Notes under the pieces: generated by a model
Told to the model about the DNA's origin: nothing
What the model saw: the letters and a program-made list of their open reading frames with translations, nothing else
Databases searched by the model: none
Assembly (NCBI GenBank): GCA_007123625.1
Contig: SKKS01000339.1
Span: 1-6,573 of the forward strand
Origin: Paracoccaceae bacterium
Lineage (GTDB): Bacteria; Pseudomonadota; Alphaproteobacteria; Rhodobacterales; Rhodobacteraceae
Direction: 5' to 3'
DNA length: 6,573 nt
Shown here: positions 1-6,202 of the stretch, one piece after another
Layout of the letters: each line of letters starts with the position of its first letter
Position numbering within the stretch: position 1 is the first letter of the stretch
Program-made: the position numbers and the translations under genes

Positions 1-379
1 CGGCGTGGGCGTCGCGGTAACGGGGGTGGTTGTTTTCAACCTCGAACCCGTTGATGGGCAGCGCCGGGTCCCAGTGTTCACGCAGGCTGGTGCCCCAGCC
101 AAGCTGGCTGTGATGGCTGTGGCCGTCGATCCCGGCGGCAGCGGCCAGTTGCGCGACCATCGCGGGCATGTCGCGCCCCACAAGGCTGTGGCCGAGGTGA
201 AAGACGCGCATTCCCGTTTGCGGCACGGGCAGCGGGTCCTCATAGAGGGCGGCACGCGCGTCAGCGTCCAGACTGGGCGGCGCCGAGACGTAACGCCAGC
301 CCGCCCAAGCGGCCAGCGCCACAAGGGCCAATCCGAAGAGTGCCGTTACCCACATGCGCACCGACGCGCCTCCGTTCAT
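1..379 (-). CDS. Partial membrane-anchored protein with GHS motif, possible SGNH-type hydrolase (5' part)
   Basis: I translated this reading frame by hand. It is open for 126 codons from an ATG at 379 and leaves the window at its left edge, so the C-terminus is missing. Residues about 9-31 form one hydrophobic segment (MWVTALFGLALVALAAW), fitting a membrane anchor or uncleaved signal, so the rest probably lies in the periplasm. Residues 60-70 read FHLGHSLVGRD; the G-H-S resembles the GDS block I of SGNH/GDSL hydrolases, with Ser65 as a possible nucleophile. A WGTS stretch and a His/Asn-rich stretch follow (residues 95-122). The catalytic Asp/His block lies outside the window, so the enzyme class is tentative. 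Start choice is open: ATG 379 has GAGG 4 bases upstream, whereas GTG at 361 (codon 7) has GGAGG at 7 bases, the better spacing. It lies 76 bases downstream of ynjD on the same strand with no strong terminator between, so read-through is possible. Confidence 0.7.
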   Translation of the reverse strand, partial: MNGGASVRMWVTALFGLALVALAAWAGWRYVSAPPSLDADARAALYEDPLPVPQTGMRVFHLGHSLVGRDMPAMVAQLAAAAGIDGHSHHSQLGWGTSLREHWDPALPINGFEVENNHPRYRDAHA

Positions 380-455
380 TTGCCTCGCGATGGTGCGAAG
401 CCTAACCTGATTTCAGCGTCTCAGGCCAGCGGAACCGGCCGTGGGGCGCGCGGCT

Positions 456-1094
456 TCACAAGTCTGTTTCCAAACCATCCACACCCAGCACGTGCCCGCC
501 TGCGGCGCGGGCATCTTCGGCGTCATGGGTGACCAGCAGGACCGGCAGGCCGCGTTCGCGCGCGCGCTGGAACACGAAGTCGCGGATGCGGGCGCGCCGG
601 TCGGTATCGAGTCCCGAAAACGGCTCGTCCAGCAGCAGTGCGCGTGGCTCGGCCAGCAATGTGCGCATCAGCGCAACCCGCGCCCGTTGACCGCCCGACA
701 GCGTGGCCGGATCGCGTGGGCCGAACCCTTCAAGCCCGGCCTCGGCCAGTGCCTCGTCGATGCGCGCGCCCCGGTCCGGGGTGCGGCGCGGCTGCGCGAA
801 GGCGAGGTTTCCCGCCACACTCAGATGCGGGAACAGCGTTGCTTCCTGAAACAGAATGCCGATACGGCGGTGCTCTATCGGCAGGGCGGTCACGTCGCGC
901 CCCTCCAGCAGTATCCGCCCCGACAGCGCAAACACAGGCGGCAGCGCGCCGATTATCGCGGCCAGAAGCGTGGACTTCCCACACCCTGACGGGCCCATCA
1001 GGGTCAGCACCTGCCCCGGTTCGATCCGCGCCGACAGGCTGACCAGTGGCGCGCCGTCGCGGGCGATGGTGATGCGGTCCAGTTCCAGCGTCAT
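456..1094 (-). CDS. ynjD: ABC transporter ATP-binding protein, YnjD type
   Basis: This is a 212-residue cytoplasmic nucleotide-binding subunit that would power import through the YnjC permease. All ABC motifs are present in order: Walker A GPSGCGKS (34-41), Q-loop Gln83 in LFQEATLFPH, signature LSGGQ (132-136), Walker B LLLDEP with Asp156 and Glu157, D-loop SGLD (160-163), and H-loop His190 in LLVTHD. It therefore looks fully active. It is short and lacks the C-terminal regulatory (TOBE) domain seen in many Fe(III), sulfate or maltose importer ATPases, as expected for the YnjD family (COG4136). The ATG at 1094 overlaps the ynjC stop in an ATGA, which implies translational coupling; GGGGA lies about 8 bases upstream. 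The same frame stays open upstream through ynjC, but no conserved protein is encoded there. The YnjD assignment rests mainly on gene order with ynjB and ynjC; the ATPase function itself is certain. Confidence 0.93.
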   Translation of the reverse strand: MTLELDRITIARDGAPLVSLSARIEPGQVLTLMGPSGCGKSTLLAAIIGALPPVFALSGRILLEGRDVTALPIEHRRIGILFQEATLFPHLSVAGNLAFAQPRRTPDRGARIDEALAEAGLEGFGPRDPATLSGGQRARVALMRTLLAEPRALLLDEPFSGLDTDRRARIRDFVFQRARERGLPVLLVTHDAEDARAAGGHVLGVDGLETDL

Positions 1095-2809
1095 GGTGCC
1101 ATTCCCCGGCGGCGGGCAAAGATCAGCGCGGGCAACCCCAGCGCCAGCGCGAACACGGTGAAGGGGAGCGCCATCTGCATCACCGCCCAGACCCCGATCA
1201 GCCGCCGGTTGCCGCTCGCAGCCAGCGCCACCGCTTCGGTGGTCAGTGTGGCCACGCGGCCCGCGCCCACCAGCAGCGTGGGCAGGTATTGCGCGACAGA
1301 TGTGGCAAAGCCCACGGCGGCGGCGATCAGCAGCGCCCGGGTCAGCATCGGCAGGCGGATCGCCCACAGCACCCGGTTCGGCCCGGCGCCAAGGCTGTGG
1401 CCTACCGTGGCGCAACGCGTGTCCCATGCCCGCCACGGATCCGACAGCGCCAGAAACACATAGGGCAGCACGAATACCAGATGCGCCACCGCAACCGCCG
1501 CCACCGTGCCGCCGACCCCCGCCACCAGCGCCAACGTCGTCAGGCCCGGCAGGAACGCCACCTGCGGCACGATCAGCGGCAGATAGATCAGCGCCGACAG
1601 TCGCCGGTCGGTAGGTCGCCGGATGCGGAATTCGCGCTCCAGGCACCCCACGGCCAGCACCAGCGCGGCCAACGTTGACGCCACGCCGATCAGCGCCGTC
1701 ACCTGCACCGCCGCGCCAAGGCCCCGCGCCTGACCCTGCCAGTGGCGCAGGCTGAAGCTTTCGGGGATCAGGTCCGGAAACCGCCACATCCCCGCCACCG
1801 ACCAGATCGCCAGCCCCGCCAGCCCAAGAAACACCGCCCCCGCACTGATACCAGCCAGCACCAGCGCCAGCGGGCGCAACACCGGATCCAGCCTGCGCCC
1901 GCGGGCCCCCCCTGTGGCCCAGCAGCGCCCCAGCGCCCCCGCCAGCCGCTCGCCCGCGAACCACAGCGCCAGAATGCCGACCACCAGCGCCAGTTGCAGC
2001 GCAGCCCCGGCGGCGGCGGTGAAGCGGTGCGACAGGTCGGGGCGGTTCATCCAGTCCACGATCTGTACCGCCAGCGTGGGCGGGCGCGTGGGGCCAAGGA
2101 TCAGCGCCACATCCACCACCGACATGGAATAGGCCAGCACCGCAAAGACCGGTAGCCGGATCTGGGCATAAACCCGGGGTGCCACAGCCTTCATCCAGCC
2201 GCTGACCCGACCATAGCCCATCGTCCGCGCCACCAGCGCCGAGCGCGTGGCATCGACCTGCCCCAGCGCGGCCAGCGTCATCAGCAGCAGAAACGGAATT
2301 TCCTTGATCACCAGTCCGGCAATCAGTGCCAGCCCGGCGGGGTCATTCACGCTCAGGAAATCGGGGGGGCGGTCCCAGCCGGTGGCCCAGGGCGACAGCG
2401 CCCGCGCGATCCAGCCCGAAGGCGCGATCAGGAACGCCAGCCCGAAGGCCGCCGCCGCATGGGGCAGCGACAGCAGCGGCGACAGCGCGCGGGTGACCAG
2501 CGCAAAGCTGCGCGTGCCGTGCCAGGCGGCAACGATCAGCAGCGTGATCGCGAGCGAAATCGCCGTCGCCGCCAGCCCCGTCACCACCGACAGCCGCACC
2601 GCCGCCGCCAGCCCCGGCCATGCCCAGAGCGCCCGCCACGGGTCCAGCGACAGCGCGTGGCCGCCCAGCGCCGGCATGAACCCGAAGGCGGGCAGCAGCA
2701 CCCCCGCCACCCCCGCCAGCACCGGCCCCGCCAGCAGCAGGACCGTCAGCGGCGGAAACAGCGCCACCGCGCCCGGTGGCCGGGCGCCGGTTGTCGCGCG
2801 CACGGGCAC
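1091..2809 (-). CDS. ynjC: ABC transporter permease, fused two-domain YnjC type
   Basis: This 572-residue inner-membrane protein holds two permease domains in one chain, with about a dozen hydrophobic segments. Each half carries a cytoplasmic EAA-like coupling loop ending in the typical I-x-LP: residues 194-220 (ARTMGYGR, ending QIRLP) and residues 463-487 (GHSLGAGPNR, ending AIRLP). The halves meet at a basic linker near residues 298-312. A single fused permease next to one binding protein and one ATPase matches the YnjBCD family (COG4135); E. coli YnjC is, as I recall, just over 500 residues. The frame begins with GTG at 2809, 5 bases after the ynjB stop. No Shine-Dalgarno sequence is visible before it, so translation probably depends on ribosomes finishing ynjB; GTG at codon 3 is an alternative. 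It ends in a 4-base overlap with ynjD. The substrate is not known and cannot be read from the sequence. Fe(III) and thiamine importers share the fold but differ in composition. Confidence 0.9.
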   Translation of the reverse strand: MPVRATTGARPPGAVALFPPLTVLLLAGPVLAGVAGVLLPAFGFMPALGGHALSLDPWRALWAWPGLAAAVRLSVVTGLAATAISLAITLLIVAAWHGTRSFALVTRALSPLLSLPHAAAAFGLAFLIAPSGWIARALSPWATGWDRPPDFLSVNDPAGLALIAGLVIKEIPFLLLMTLAALGQVDATRSALVARTMGYGRVSGWMKAVAPRVYAQIRLPVFAVLAYSMSVVDVALILGPTRPPTLAVQIVDWMNRPDLSHRFTAAAGAALQLALVVGILALWFAGERLAGALGRCWATGGARGRRLDPVLRPLALVLAGISAGAVFLGLAGLAIWSVAGMWRFPDLIPESFSLRHWQGQARGLGAAVQVTALIGVASTLAALVLAVGCLEREFRIRRPTDRRLSALIYLPLIVPQVAFLPGLTTLALVAGVGGTVAAVAVAHLVFVLPYVFLALSDPWRAWDTRCATVGHSLGAGPNRVLWAIRLPMLTRALLIAAAVGFATSVAQYLPTLLVGAGRVATLTTEAVALAASGNRRLIGVWAVMQMALPFTVFALALGLPALIFARRRGMAP

Positions 2810-2814
2810 GAGCG

Positions 2815-4029
2815 TCAGTCGGCGATGCCGTAGCGGGTGACCCAGTCCTCGGCCAGTTGCGTCATCCAGCTTGGGTGCGGCTCGTCCAGCGCGATGCCCA
2901 TGTCTTGCGGCGGAAGGGTGGCGATGCCAAGCTCCAGCGCCTCGAACCGGGCGCGGTCCTCGTTGTCCAGCAGGTGCATTCCCAGAACTGTTTGGAAGCC
3001 CAGCACATCGGGGTCTTGCGCCAGCGCCTGCACCTCGGGGTCGAGGATCAGGTTCGCCAACACCAGCGCGCCGGCCTTGTTGGCCGCGTTATAGGGGATC
3101 GACAGGTAGGACGAATTGCCCAGCGTGCCCTGTTCGAACACAAAGGTGCGGATCGTGCCGGGCAACTCACCATCGGCGATCGCGGCCGAGGCGCGCCCGG
3201 GGTTGAAGGCAAAACCGATGTCGATCTCGCCATCCGCCAGAAGCTGGCCCAGCGCGGGTTCATTGGCTGGATAGGCGCGCCCCTGCCGCCACAGGTTCGG
3301 CGTGATCTCGTCCAGGTATGCCCAGAGCGGCGCGGTCACGGCGTCATAGTCCACCGCATCGGTAGGACCCATCAGCACCGCAGGGTCGTCGACCAGCCCC
3401 CACATGGCCTGTTTCAGGAAACTTGTGCCCAGAAAATCGGGCGGCTGCGGATAAGTGAAGCGCCCCGGATTGGCGGCGATCCAGTTGCGCAACGCGTCCA
3501 GCGACCGCGGGGGTTCCGACACCGCCGCGCTGTCGTACTCGAACACCATGCGGAACATCGCCCAGGGCGCGCCAAGGCCATCGACCGGCACGGTGAAATC
3601 CGTCAGCACCGCCGGATTGGCCTCGGTGTCCACATAACGCCAGTTCGGCAGCGCCTCTGCAAAGGGGCCGAACAGCAGGTCATTGTCCTTCATCGACACG
3701 AAATTCGCGCCGTTGATCCAGATGACATCGACCGCGCCGCCACTGTCGCGCCCGGCGCTGCGTTCGGCCACCACGCGGGTCACAGCATCGGCGGTATCGG
3801 CCAGCCGGACATGGGTCAGCCGGACTCCGTGGCGGTCCTCGAGCATGTCGCCCACCTGCTCGATGAAAGCGTTGATGCGCGGATCGCCGCCCCAGGCATT
3901 CCAGAATACGGTCTGGCCCCGGGCTTCGGACAGGACCGCACCCCAGTCGGCGGGGTCCGGGTCGGCCAGCGCGGGCAGGGGCAGCGAGAGCGCGGCAACC
4001 AGCGTGATCGGAGCAATATGGCGAAGCAT
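2815..4029 (-). CDS. ynjB: Periplasmic substrate-binding protein, YnjB type
   Basis: This is the first gene of the minus-strand transporter operon and encodes a 404-residue binding protein that would deliver a solute to YnjC. Residues 1-22 form a Sec signal peptide: MLRH, a hydrophobic core (residues 5-19), then an ALA cleavage site before DPDP. There is no lipobox, so it should be soluble in the periplasm. The mature N-terminus contains GQTVFWNAWGGDPRINAF (about 38-55), which I recognise as typical of YnjB (COG4134), followed by DVIWINGANF (101-110), a typical second segment of this fold. I chose ATG 4029 because AAGGAG lies 9 bases upstream and the signal peptide then starts correctly; an in-frame GTG at 4059 would add ten polar residues and spoil it. 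Its length is close to that of the E. coli protein. The ligand is unknown. The aromatic stretch near residues 40-47 and Trp104 could belong to the binding cleft, which is inference. Confidence 0.92.
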   Translation of the reverse strand: MLRHIAPITLVAALSLPLPALADPDPADWGAVLSEARGQTVFWNAWGGDPRINAFIEQVGDMLEDRHGVRLTHVRLADTADAVTRVVAERSAGRDSGGAVDVIWINGANFVSMKDNDLLFGPFAEALPNWRYVDTEANPAVLTDFTVPVDGLGAPWAMFRMVFEYDSAAVSEPPRSLDALRNWIAANPGRFTYPQPPDFLGTSFLKQAMWGLVDDPAVLMGPTDAVDYDAVTAPLWAYLDEITPNLWRQGRAYPANEPALGQLLADGEIDIGFAFNPGRASAAIADGELPGTIRTFVFEQGTLGNSSYLSIPYNAANKAGALVLANLILDPEVQALAQDPDVLGFQTVLGMHLLDNEDRARFEALELGIATLPPQDMGIALDEPHPSWMTQLAEDWVTRYGIAD

Positions 4030-4038
4030 GCGGAAATT

Positions 4039-4044
4039 CTCCTT
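4039..4044 (-). promoter_or_regulatory. Ribosome binding site of ynjB
   Basis: Read on the minus strand this is AAGGAG, 9 bases before the ATG at 4029. It is the strongest Shine-Dalgarno sequence in the transporter operon and decides the start of ynjB against the upstream GTG at 4059. Confidence 0.75.
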
Positions 4045-4117
4045 GAAGTCAGATGCCACCAGAAGGCAGGTCCGATACGTCAGGGCAAGCGCAGCGTTTC
4101 ATTTCCAACCGAAAAGT

Positions 4118-4140
4118 GAACAGGGGCATGAAACCTGTTC
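4118..4140. promoter_or_regulatory. Candidate operator: 7+7 inverted repeat in the divergent ynjB/ynjF intergenic region
   Basis: The arms GAACAGG (4118-4124) and CCTGTTC (4134-4140) are perfect reverse complements separated by 9 bases, centred on 4129. The centre is about 100 bases upstream of the ynjB start and 64 bases upstream of the ynjF start, a suitable place for a dimeric regulator acting on both promoters. No T-run follows, which argues against a terminator. I cannot name the regulator. I see no convincing -35/-10 pair on either strand of this 163-base region, so promoter positions remain open. Confidence 0.45.
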
Positions 4141-4144
4141 CGCC

Positions 4145-4181
4145 CCGGGGGCGAACTGGAGTAGCGTGTCATAGCCCCCGG
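4145..4181. repeat. GC-rich inverted repeat upstream of ynjF
   Basis: CCGGGGG (4145-4151) and CCCCCGG (4175-4181) are perfect complements separated by 23 bases. The right arm ends 11 bases before the ynjF ATG and touches the weak Shine-Dalgarno-like GGAA at 4185-4188. If the ynjF transcript starts upstream of 4145, this could fold in the 5' leader and affect ribosome access. The left arm lies just beyond the GAACAGG/CCTGTTC palindrome, and GTTCC (4137-4141) can also pair with GGAAC (4180-4184), so alternative folds exist. In DNA this GC-rich such a repeat could be chance. Confidence 0.3.
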
Positions 4182-4192
4182 AACGGAAATTC

Positions 4193-4801
4193 ATGCTCGA
4201 CCCTCATATCCGCCCCTATATCGATCCACCGCTCAACCGCATGGGCAGCCGCATGGCCCGCCATGGGATTTCGGCGAATGCGGTCACACTGATCGGGCTG
4301 GCGCTGGGTCTGGCGGCGGCGGGCGCGATCCTGGCGGGGCTGTTCTGGCTCGCGCTCGCGCTGGTCCTGGGCTCGCGGCTGGCGGACGGGCTGGACGGGG
4401 CGGTTGCGCGCGTCCGGGGGGTTACGAACTTCGGCGGCTATCTGGACATCGTCGCGGATTATGTGTTCTACGCCGCGATCCCGCTGGCATTCGTCATCGT
4501 TGATCCGGGCGCGAACGGAGTCGCCGGGGCGTTCCTGCTGCTGAGCTTCTATGTCAACGGAGGCTCGTTTCTGGGCTATGCCGTGCTGGCCGAGAAAGCG
4601 CGCCTGTCCAGCGCCGGGCAAGAGAACAAGTCGCTCTACTTCACCGGCGGGTTGCTGGAGGGGACGGAAACGATCCTGTTTTTCATGGCACTGTGCCTGT
4701 TTCCGGCATGGTTTGCGCCCATGGCCTGGATATTCGGTGCGCTGTGCCTGATCACCGCGGCGGCGCGGGTGGCGTTGGCCTGGCGGGTGTTCCGGGACTG
4801 A
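4193..4801 (+). CDS. ynjF: CDP-alcohol phosphatidyltransferase family membrane protein, YnjF type
   Basis: This 202-residue integral membrane protein should transfer a phosphatidyl or related group from a CDP-linked donor to an alcohol acceptor in the inner membrane. The family motif is at residues 65-89: DGLDGAVAR, then GGYLDIVAD, with metal- and substrate-binding Asp65, Asp68, Asp85 and Asp89, Gly69, Ala72 and Arg73 all present. The spacer after AR is 7 residues, not the 8 usual in PgsA-type enzymes. The C-terminal half contains GGLLEGTETILFF and LFPAWFAPMAWIFGALC (about 152-185), which match E. coli YnjF as I remember it, and the length is nearly the same. About five to six hydrophobic segments are visible. 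The acceptor alcohol is not known. The gene is transcribed divergently from ynjBCD; in E. coli ynjF lies close to ynjBCD, so the association recurs. The ATG at 4193 has only a weak GGAA upstream. Family call very sure; YnjF orthology fairly sure. Confidence 0.93.
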   Translation: MLDPHIRPYIDPPLNRMGSRMARHGISANAVTLIGLALGLAAAGAILAGLFWLALALVLGSRLADGLDGAVARVRGVTNFGGYLDIVADYVFYAAIPLAFVIVDPGANGVAGAFLLLSFYVNGGSFLGYAVLAEKARLSSAGQENKSLYFTGGLLEGTETILFFMALCLFPAWFAPMAWIFGALCLITAAARVALAWRVFRD

Positions 4802-4805
4802 GGGC

Positions 4806-4873
4806 GGGTGGGGGCGCTGCCCCCGTCCCGCGCAAGCGCGGGCCTCCCCCGGAGTATTTCTGGCAAGATGAAG
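4806..4873 (+). repeat. Rhodobacteraceae-type intergenic double-hairpin element, probable terminator of ynjF
   Basis: Just after the ynjF stop are two adjacent perfect hairpins. The first is GGGGGC-GCT-GCCCCC (4810-4824), extendable to about 4806-4828 with G·U pairs. The second is CCCGCGC-AA-GCGCGGG (4827-4842). They share bases 4827-4828, so extending the first competes with the second. A third small stem, CTCC-CCC-GGAG (4844-4854), follows, then TATTTCTGGCAAGATGAAG (4855-4873). I recall the combination of a GGGGGC/GCCCCC hairpin with a CCCGGAGTATTT...GGCAAGATGAA tail as widely dispersed between genes in Rhodobacter, Paracoccus and Roseobacter relatives; this is memory, not a search. No U-tract follows the first two stems, so a role in ending transcription or protecting the mRNA 3' end is plausible but unproven. 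Confidence 0.55.
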
Positions 4874-4927
4874 CAGCTTCGGGCAGTGTAAGGGAGCACA
4901 GGAGGTGTGGGCACAAGGGTGGACGGG

Positions 4928-6160
4928 ATGTGGCGCGTGATGGTTGTGGTACTGGCACTTTTCCCCGGGTGCGTGGGCGCCAATGTGGACCGCTCGCCCC
5001 GGCCCGAAGCGCGCCCCGCAGGGATGGCGGCAGCGCAGCGAGAAGCAAGCTTCGGGGCCTGGGTAACGTCGTTCCGGGCGCGCGCGCTCGACGCGGGCGT
5101 GGCGGCGGGGACCTTTGATTCGGCGATGGCGGGGGTGACGCATCTGCCCGGAACGGTGCGGCTGGACCGGGCACAGTCGGAATTCTCCACACGGATTTGG
5201 GATTATCTGGACGGTGCGGTGACGACCGGGCGCATTGCCGAAGGGCGGCGGTTGATGACGCAGCACGCGGGTTTGCTGGACCGGATCGAGGCGCGCTTCG
5301 GCGTGTCGCCCGAAGTGGTGGTCGCGGTCTGGGGGCTGGAAAGCAGCTATGGCGCCGCGCGCGGGTCCACGCCGACGCTGAGCACGCTTGCCACGCTGGC
5401 GCGCGACGGGCGCCGCGCGGGGTTCTTTGAGCAGGAGTTGATTGCCGCACTGAAGATCGTGCAGGCGGGCGAGGTCACCCCCGCGCGCATGACCGGGTCC
5501 TGGGCCGGGGCCATGGGCCACACGCAGTTCATGCCCTCAAGCTATCTGGCGCATGCGGTGGATTTCACCGGAGACGGGCGGCGCGATGTCTGGGGTGCGG
5601 ACCCGTCGGATGCACTGGCCTCGGCGGCGAATTACCTGGCCGCGAATGGCTGGCAGCGGGGCCAGCCTTGGGCGGTGGAGGTGCGGCTGCCGCAGGGGTT
5701 CGACATGGTCGCAGTCGGCACGCGGCGCGGCATGGACGCGTGGCGCGATTTGGGGGTGACGGCGGCGGAAGGTGGCGGGCTGCCCGCGCAGGGGCAGGCG
5801 GAGCTGATGCTTCCGGCGGGACGGCAGGGCCCGGCCTTGCTGGCCTTCGGCAACTACCATGTGCTCAAGACCTATAACGTGTCGGATGCCTATGTGATTG
5901 CGCTGGGGCATCTGTCGGACCGGCTGCGCGGGGCAGGGCCGTTCGCGGCGGGCTGGCCGCGCGGCGACCGGGCGCTGAGCCTGTCTGAAAGGATGGAGCT
6001 GCAGCGGCGCCTGAATGCGGCCGGGTTCGACACGGCGGGCGTGGATGGTCGCATGGGTCCGGCGACCCACACGGCAGTGCGTGCCTGGCAGGCGCAGAAC
6101 GGGATGGGGCCGGACGGTTATATCTCGGCGGCGTTTCTGGAGCGGTTGCGACGGGAATAG
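4928..6160 (+). CDS. MltB-type lytic murein transglycosylase with C-terminal peptidoglycan-binding domain
   Basis: This 410-residue enzyme should cleave the MurNAc-GlcNAc bond of peptidoglycan to give 1,6-anhydro ends, acting in the periplasm. Residues 1-14 are a short hydrophobic signal followed by Cys15 (ALFPGC). This is a poor lipobox, with Phe at -3 and Pro at -2, so an outer-membrane lipoprotein is likely but not certain. The catalytic domain (SLT_2 fold, about 35-330) has the general acid Glu138 in VWGLESSYG and the family block GAMGHTQFMPSSY (194-206), followed by DFTGDGRRDVWG. Residues 350-410 form a PG_binding_1 domain (LQRRLNAAGF, VDGRMGPAT, VRAWQ), a common alphaproteobacterial layout. 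ATG 4928 is preferred because AAGGG lies 8 bases upstream and the signal starts well. In-frame GTGs at 4907 and 4919 are alternatives: GGAGG at 4901-4905 is 1 base from the first (too close) and 13 from the second. The gene looks intact and stands alone. Confidence 0.93.
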   Translation: MWRVMVVVLALFPGCVGANVDRSPRPEARPAGMAAAQREASFGAWVTSFRARALDAGVAAGTFDSAMAGVTHLPGTVRLDRAQSEFSTRIWDYLDGAVTTGRIAEGRRLMTQHAGLLDRIEARFGVSPEVVVAVWGLESSYGAARGSTPTLSTLATLARDGRRAGFFEQELIAALKIVQAGEVTPARMTGSWAGAMGHTQFMPSSYLAHAVDFTGDGRRDVWGADPSDALASAANYLAANGWQRGQPWAVEVRLPQGFDMVAVGTRRGMDAWRDLGVTAAEGGGLPAQGQAELMLPAGRQGPALLAFGNYHVLKTYNVSDAYVIALGHLSDRLRGAGPFAAGWPRGDRALSLSERMELQRRLNAAGFDTAGVDGRMGPATHTAVRAWQAQNGMGPDGYISAAFLERLRRE

Positions 6161-6173
6161 CGGTGCAGGGTGG

Positions 6174-6202
6174 TTGCGTCCGGGATGCGCGAGGTATATG
6201 TT
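6174..6202 (+). promoter_or_regulatory. Candidate sigma70-type promoter of the COG0523 gene
   Basis: TTGCGT (6174-6179) and TATGTT (6197-6202) are 17 bases apart, a correct spacing with moderate matches to TTGACA and TATAAT. The -10 hexamer lies inside the left arm of the Zur palindrome, so bound repressor would block RNA polymerase. TATAAA at 6202-6207 is another possible -10 but lacks a spaced partner. The site falls in the short gap after the transglycosylase stop at 6160. Confidence 0.4.

Noticed and set aside
401..455. TPP riboswitch or thiamine-transporter (ThiBPQ) reading of the ABC operon
   Set aside because: No THI-box core sequences occur near ynjB, and the binding protein N-terminus and fused permease fit YnjB/YnjC better than ThiB/ThiP. 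The CCTGA/TCAGG stem is too short to mean anything on its own.
456..1964. A longer 502-residue version of the ATPase frame starting inside ynjC
   Set aside because: The upstream 290 residues are low-complexity Gly/Ala/Arg-rich translation of the ynjC antiparallel frame. The ABC domain is complete from ATG 1094, which has the expected 4-base overlap with ynjC.
2776..4119. 447-residue plus-strand open frame
   Set aside because: It is the antisense of ynjB, with Arg/Gln/His-rich composition typical of GC-rich shadow frames and no recognisable domain. ynjB on the other strand is clearly real.
4118..4156. LexA (SOS) box built from the GAAC/GTTC elements
   Set aside because: Alphaproteobacterial LexA boxes are direct repeats, GTTC-N7-GTTC. 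The elements here are inverted or spaced by 12-13 bases.
4870..4880. Small palindrome GAAGC-A-GCTTC before the transglycosylase
   Set aside because: Only 5-bp arms with a 1-base centre. It cannot form a stable hairpin and is expected by chance.
4169..5521. 450-residue minus-strand open frame
   Set aside because: It lies opposite ynjF, the hairpin element and the transglycosylase, which all have strong family motifs. Its composition (Arg, Pro, His, Gln) is that of a shadow frame.
6161..6196. Terminator after the transglycosylase
   Set aside because: No stem of useful length and no T-run in this 36-base gap. Transcription may read through or end without an intrinsic terminator.
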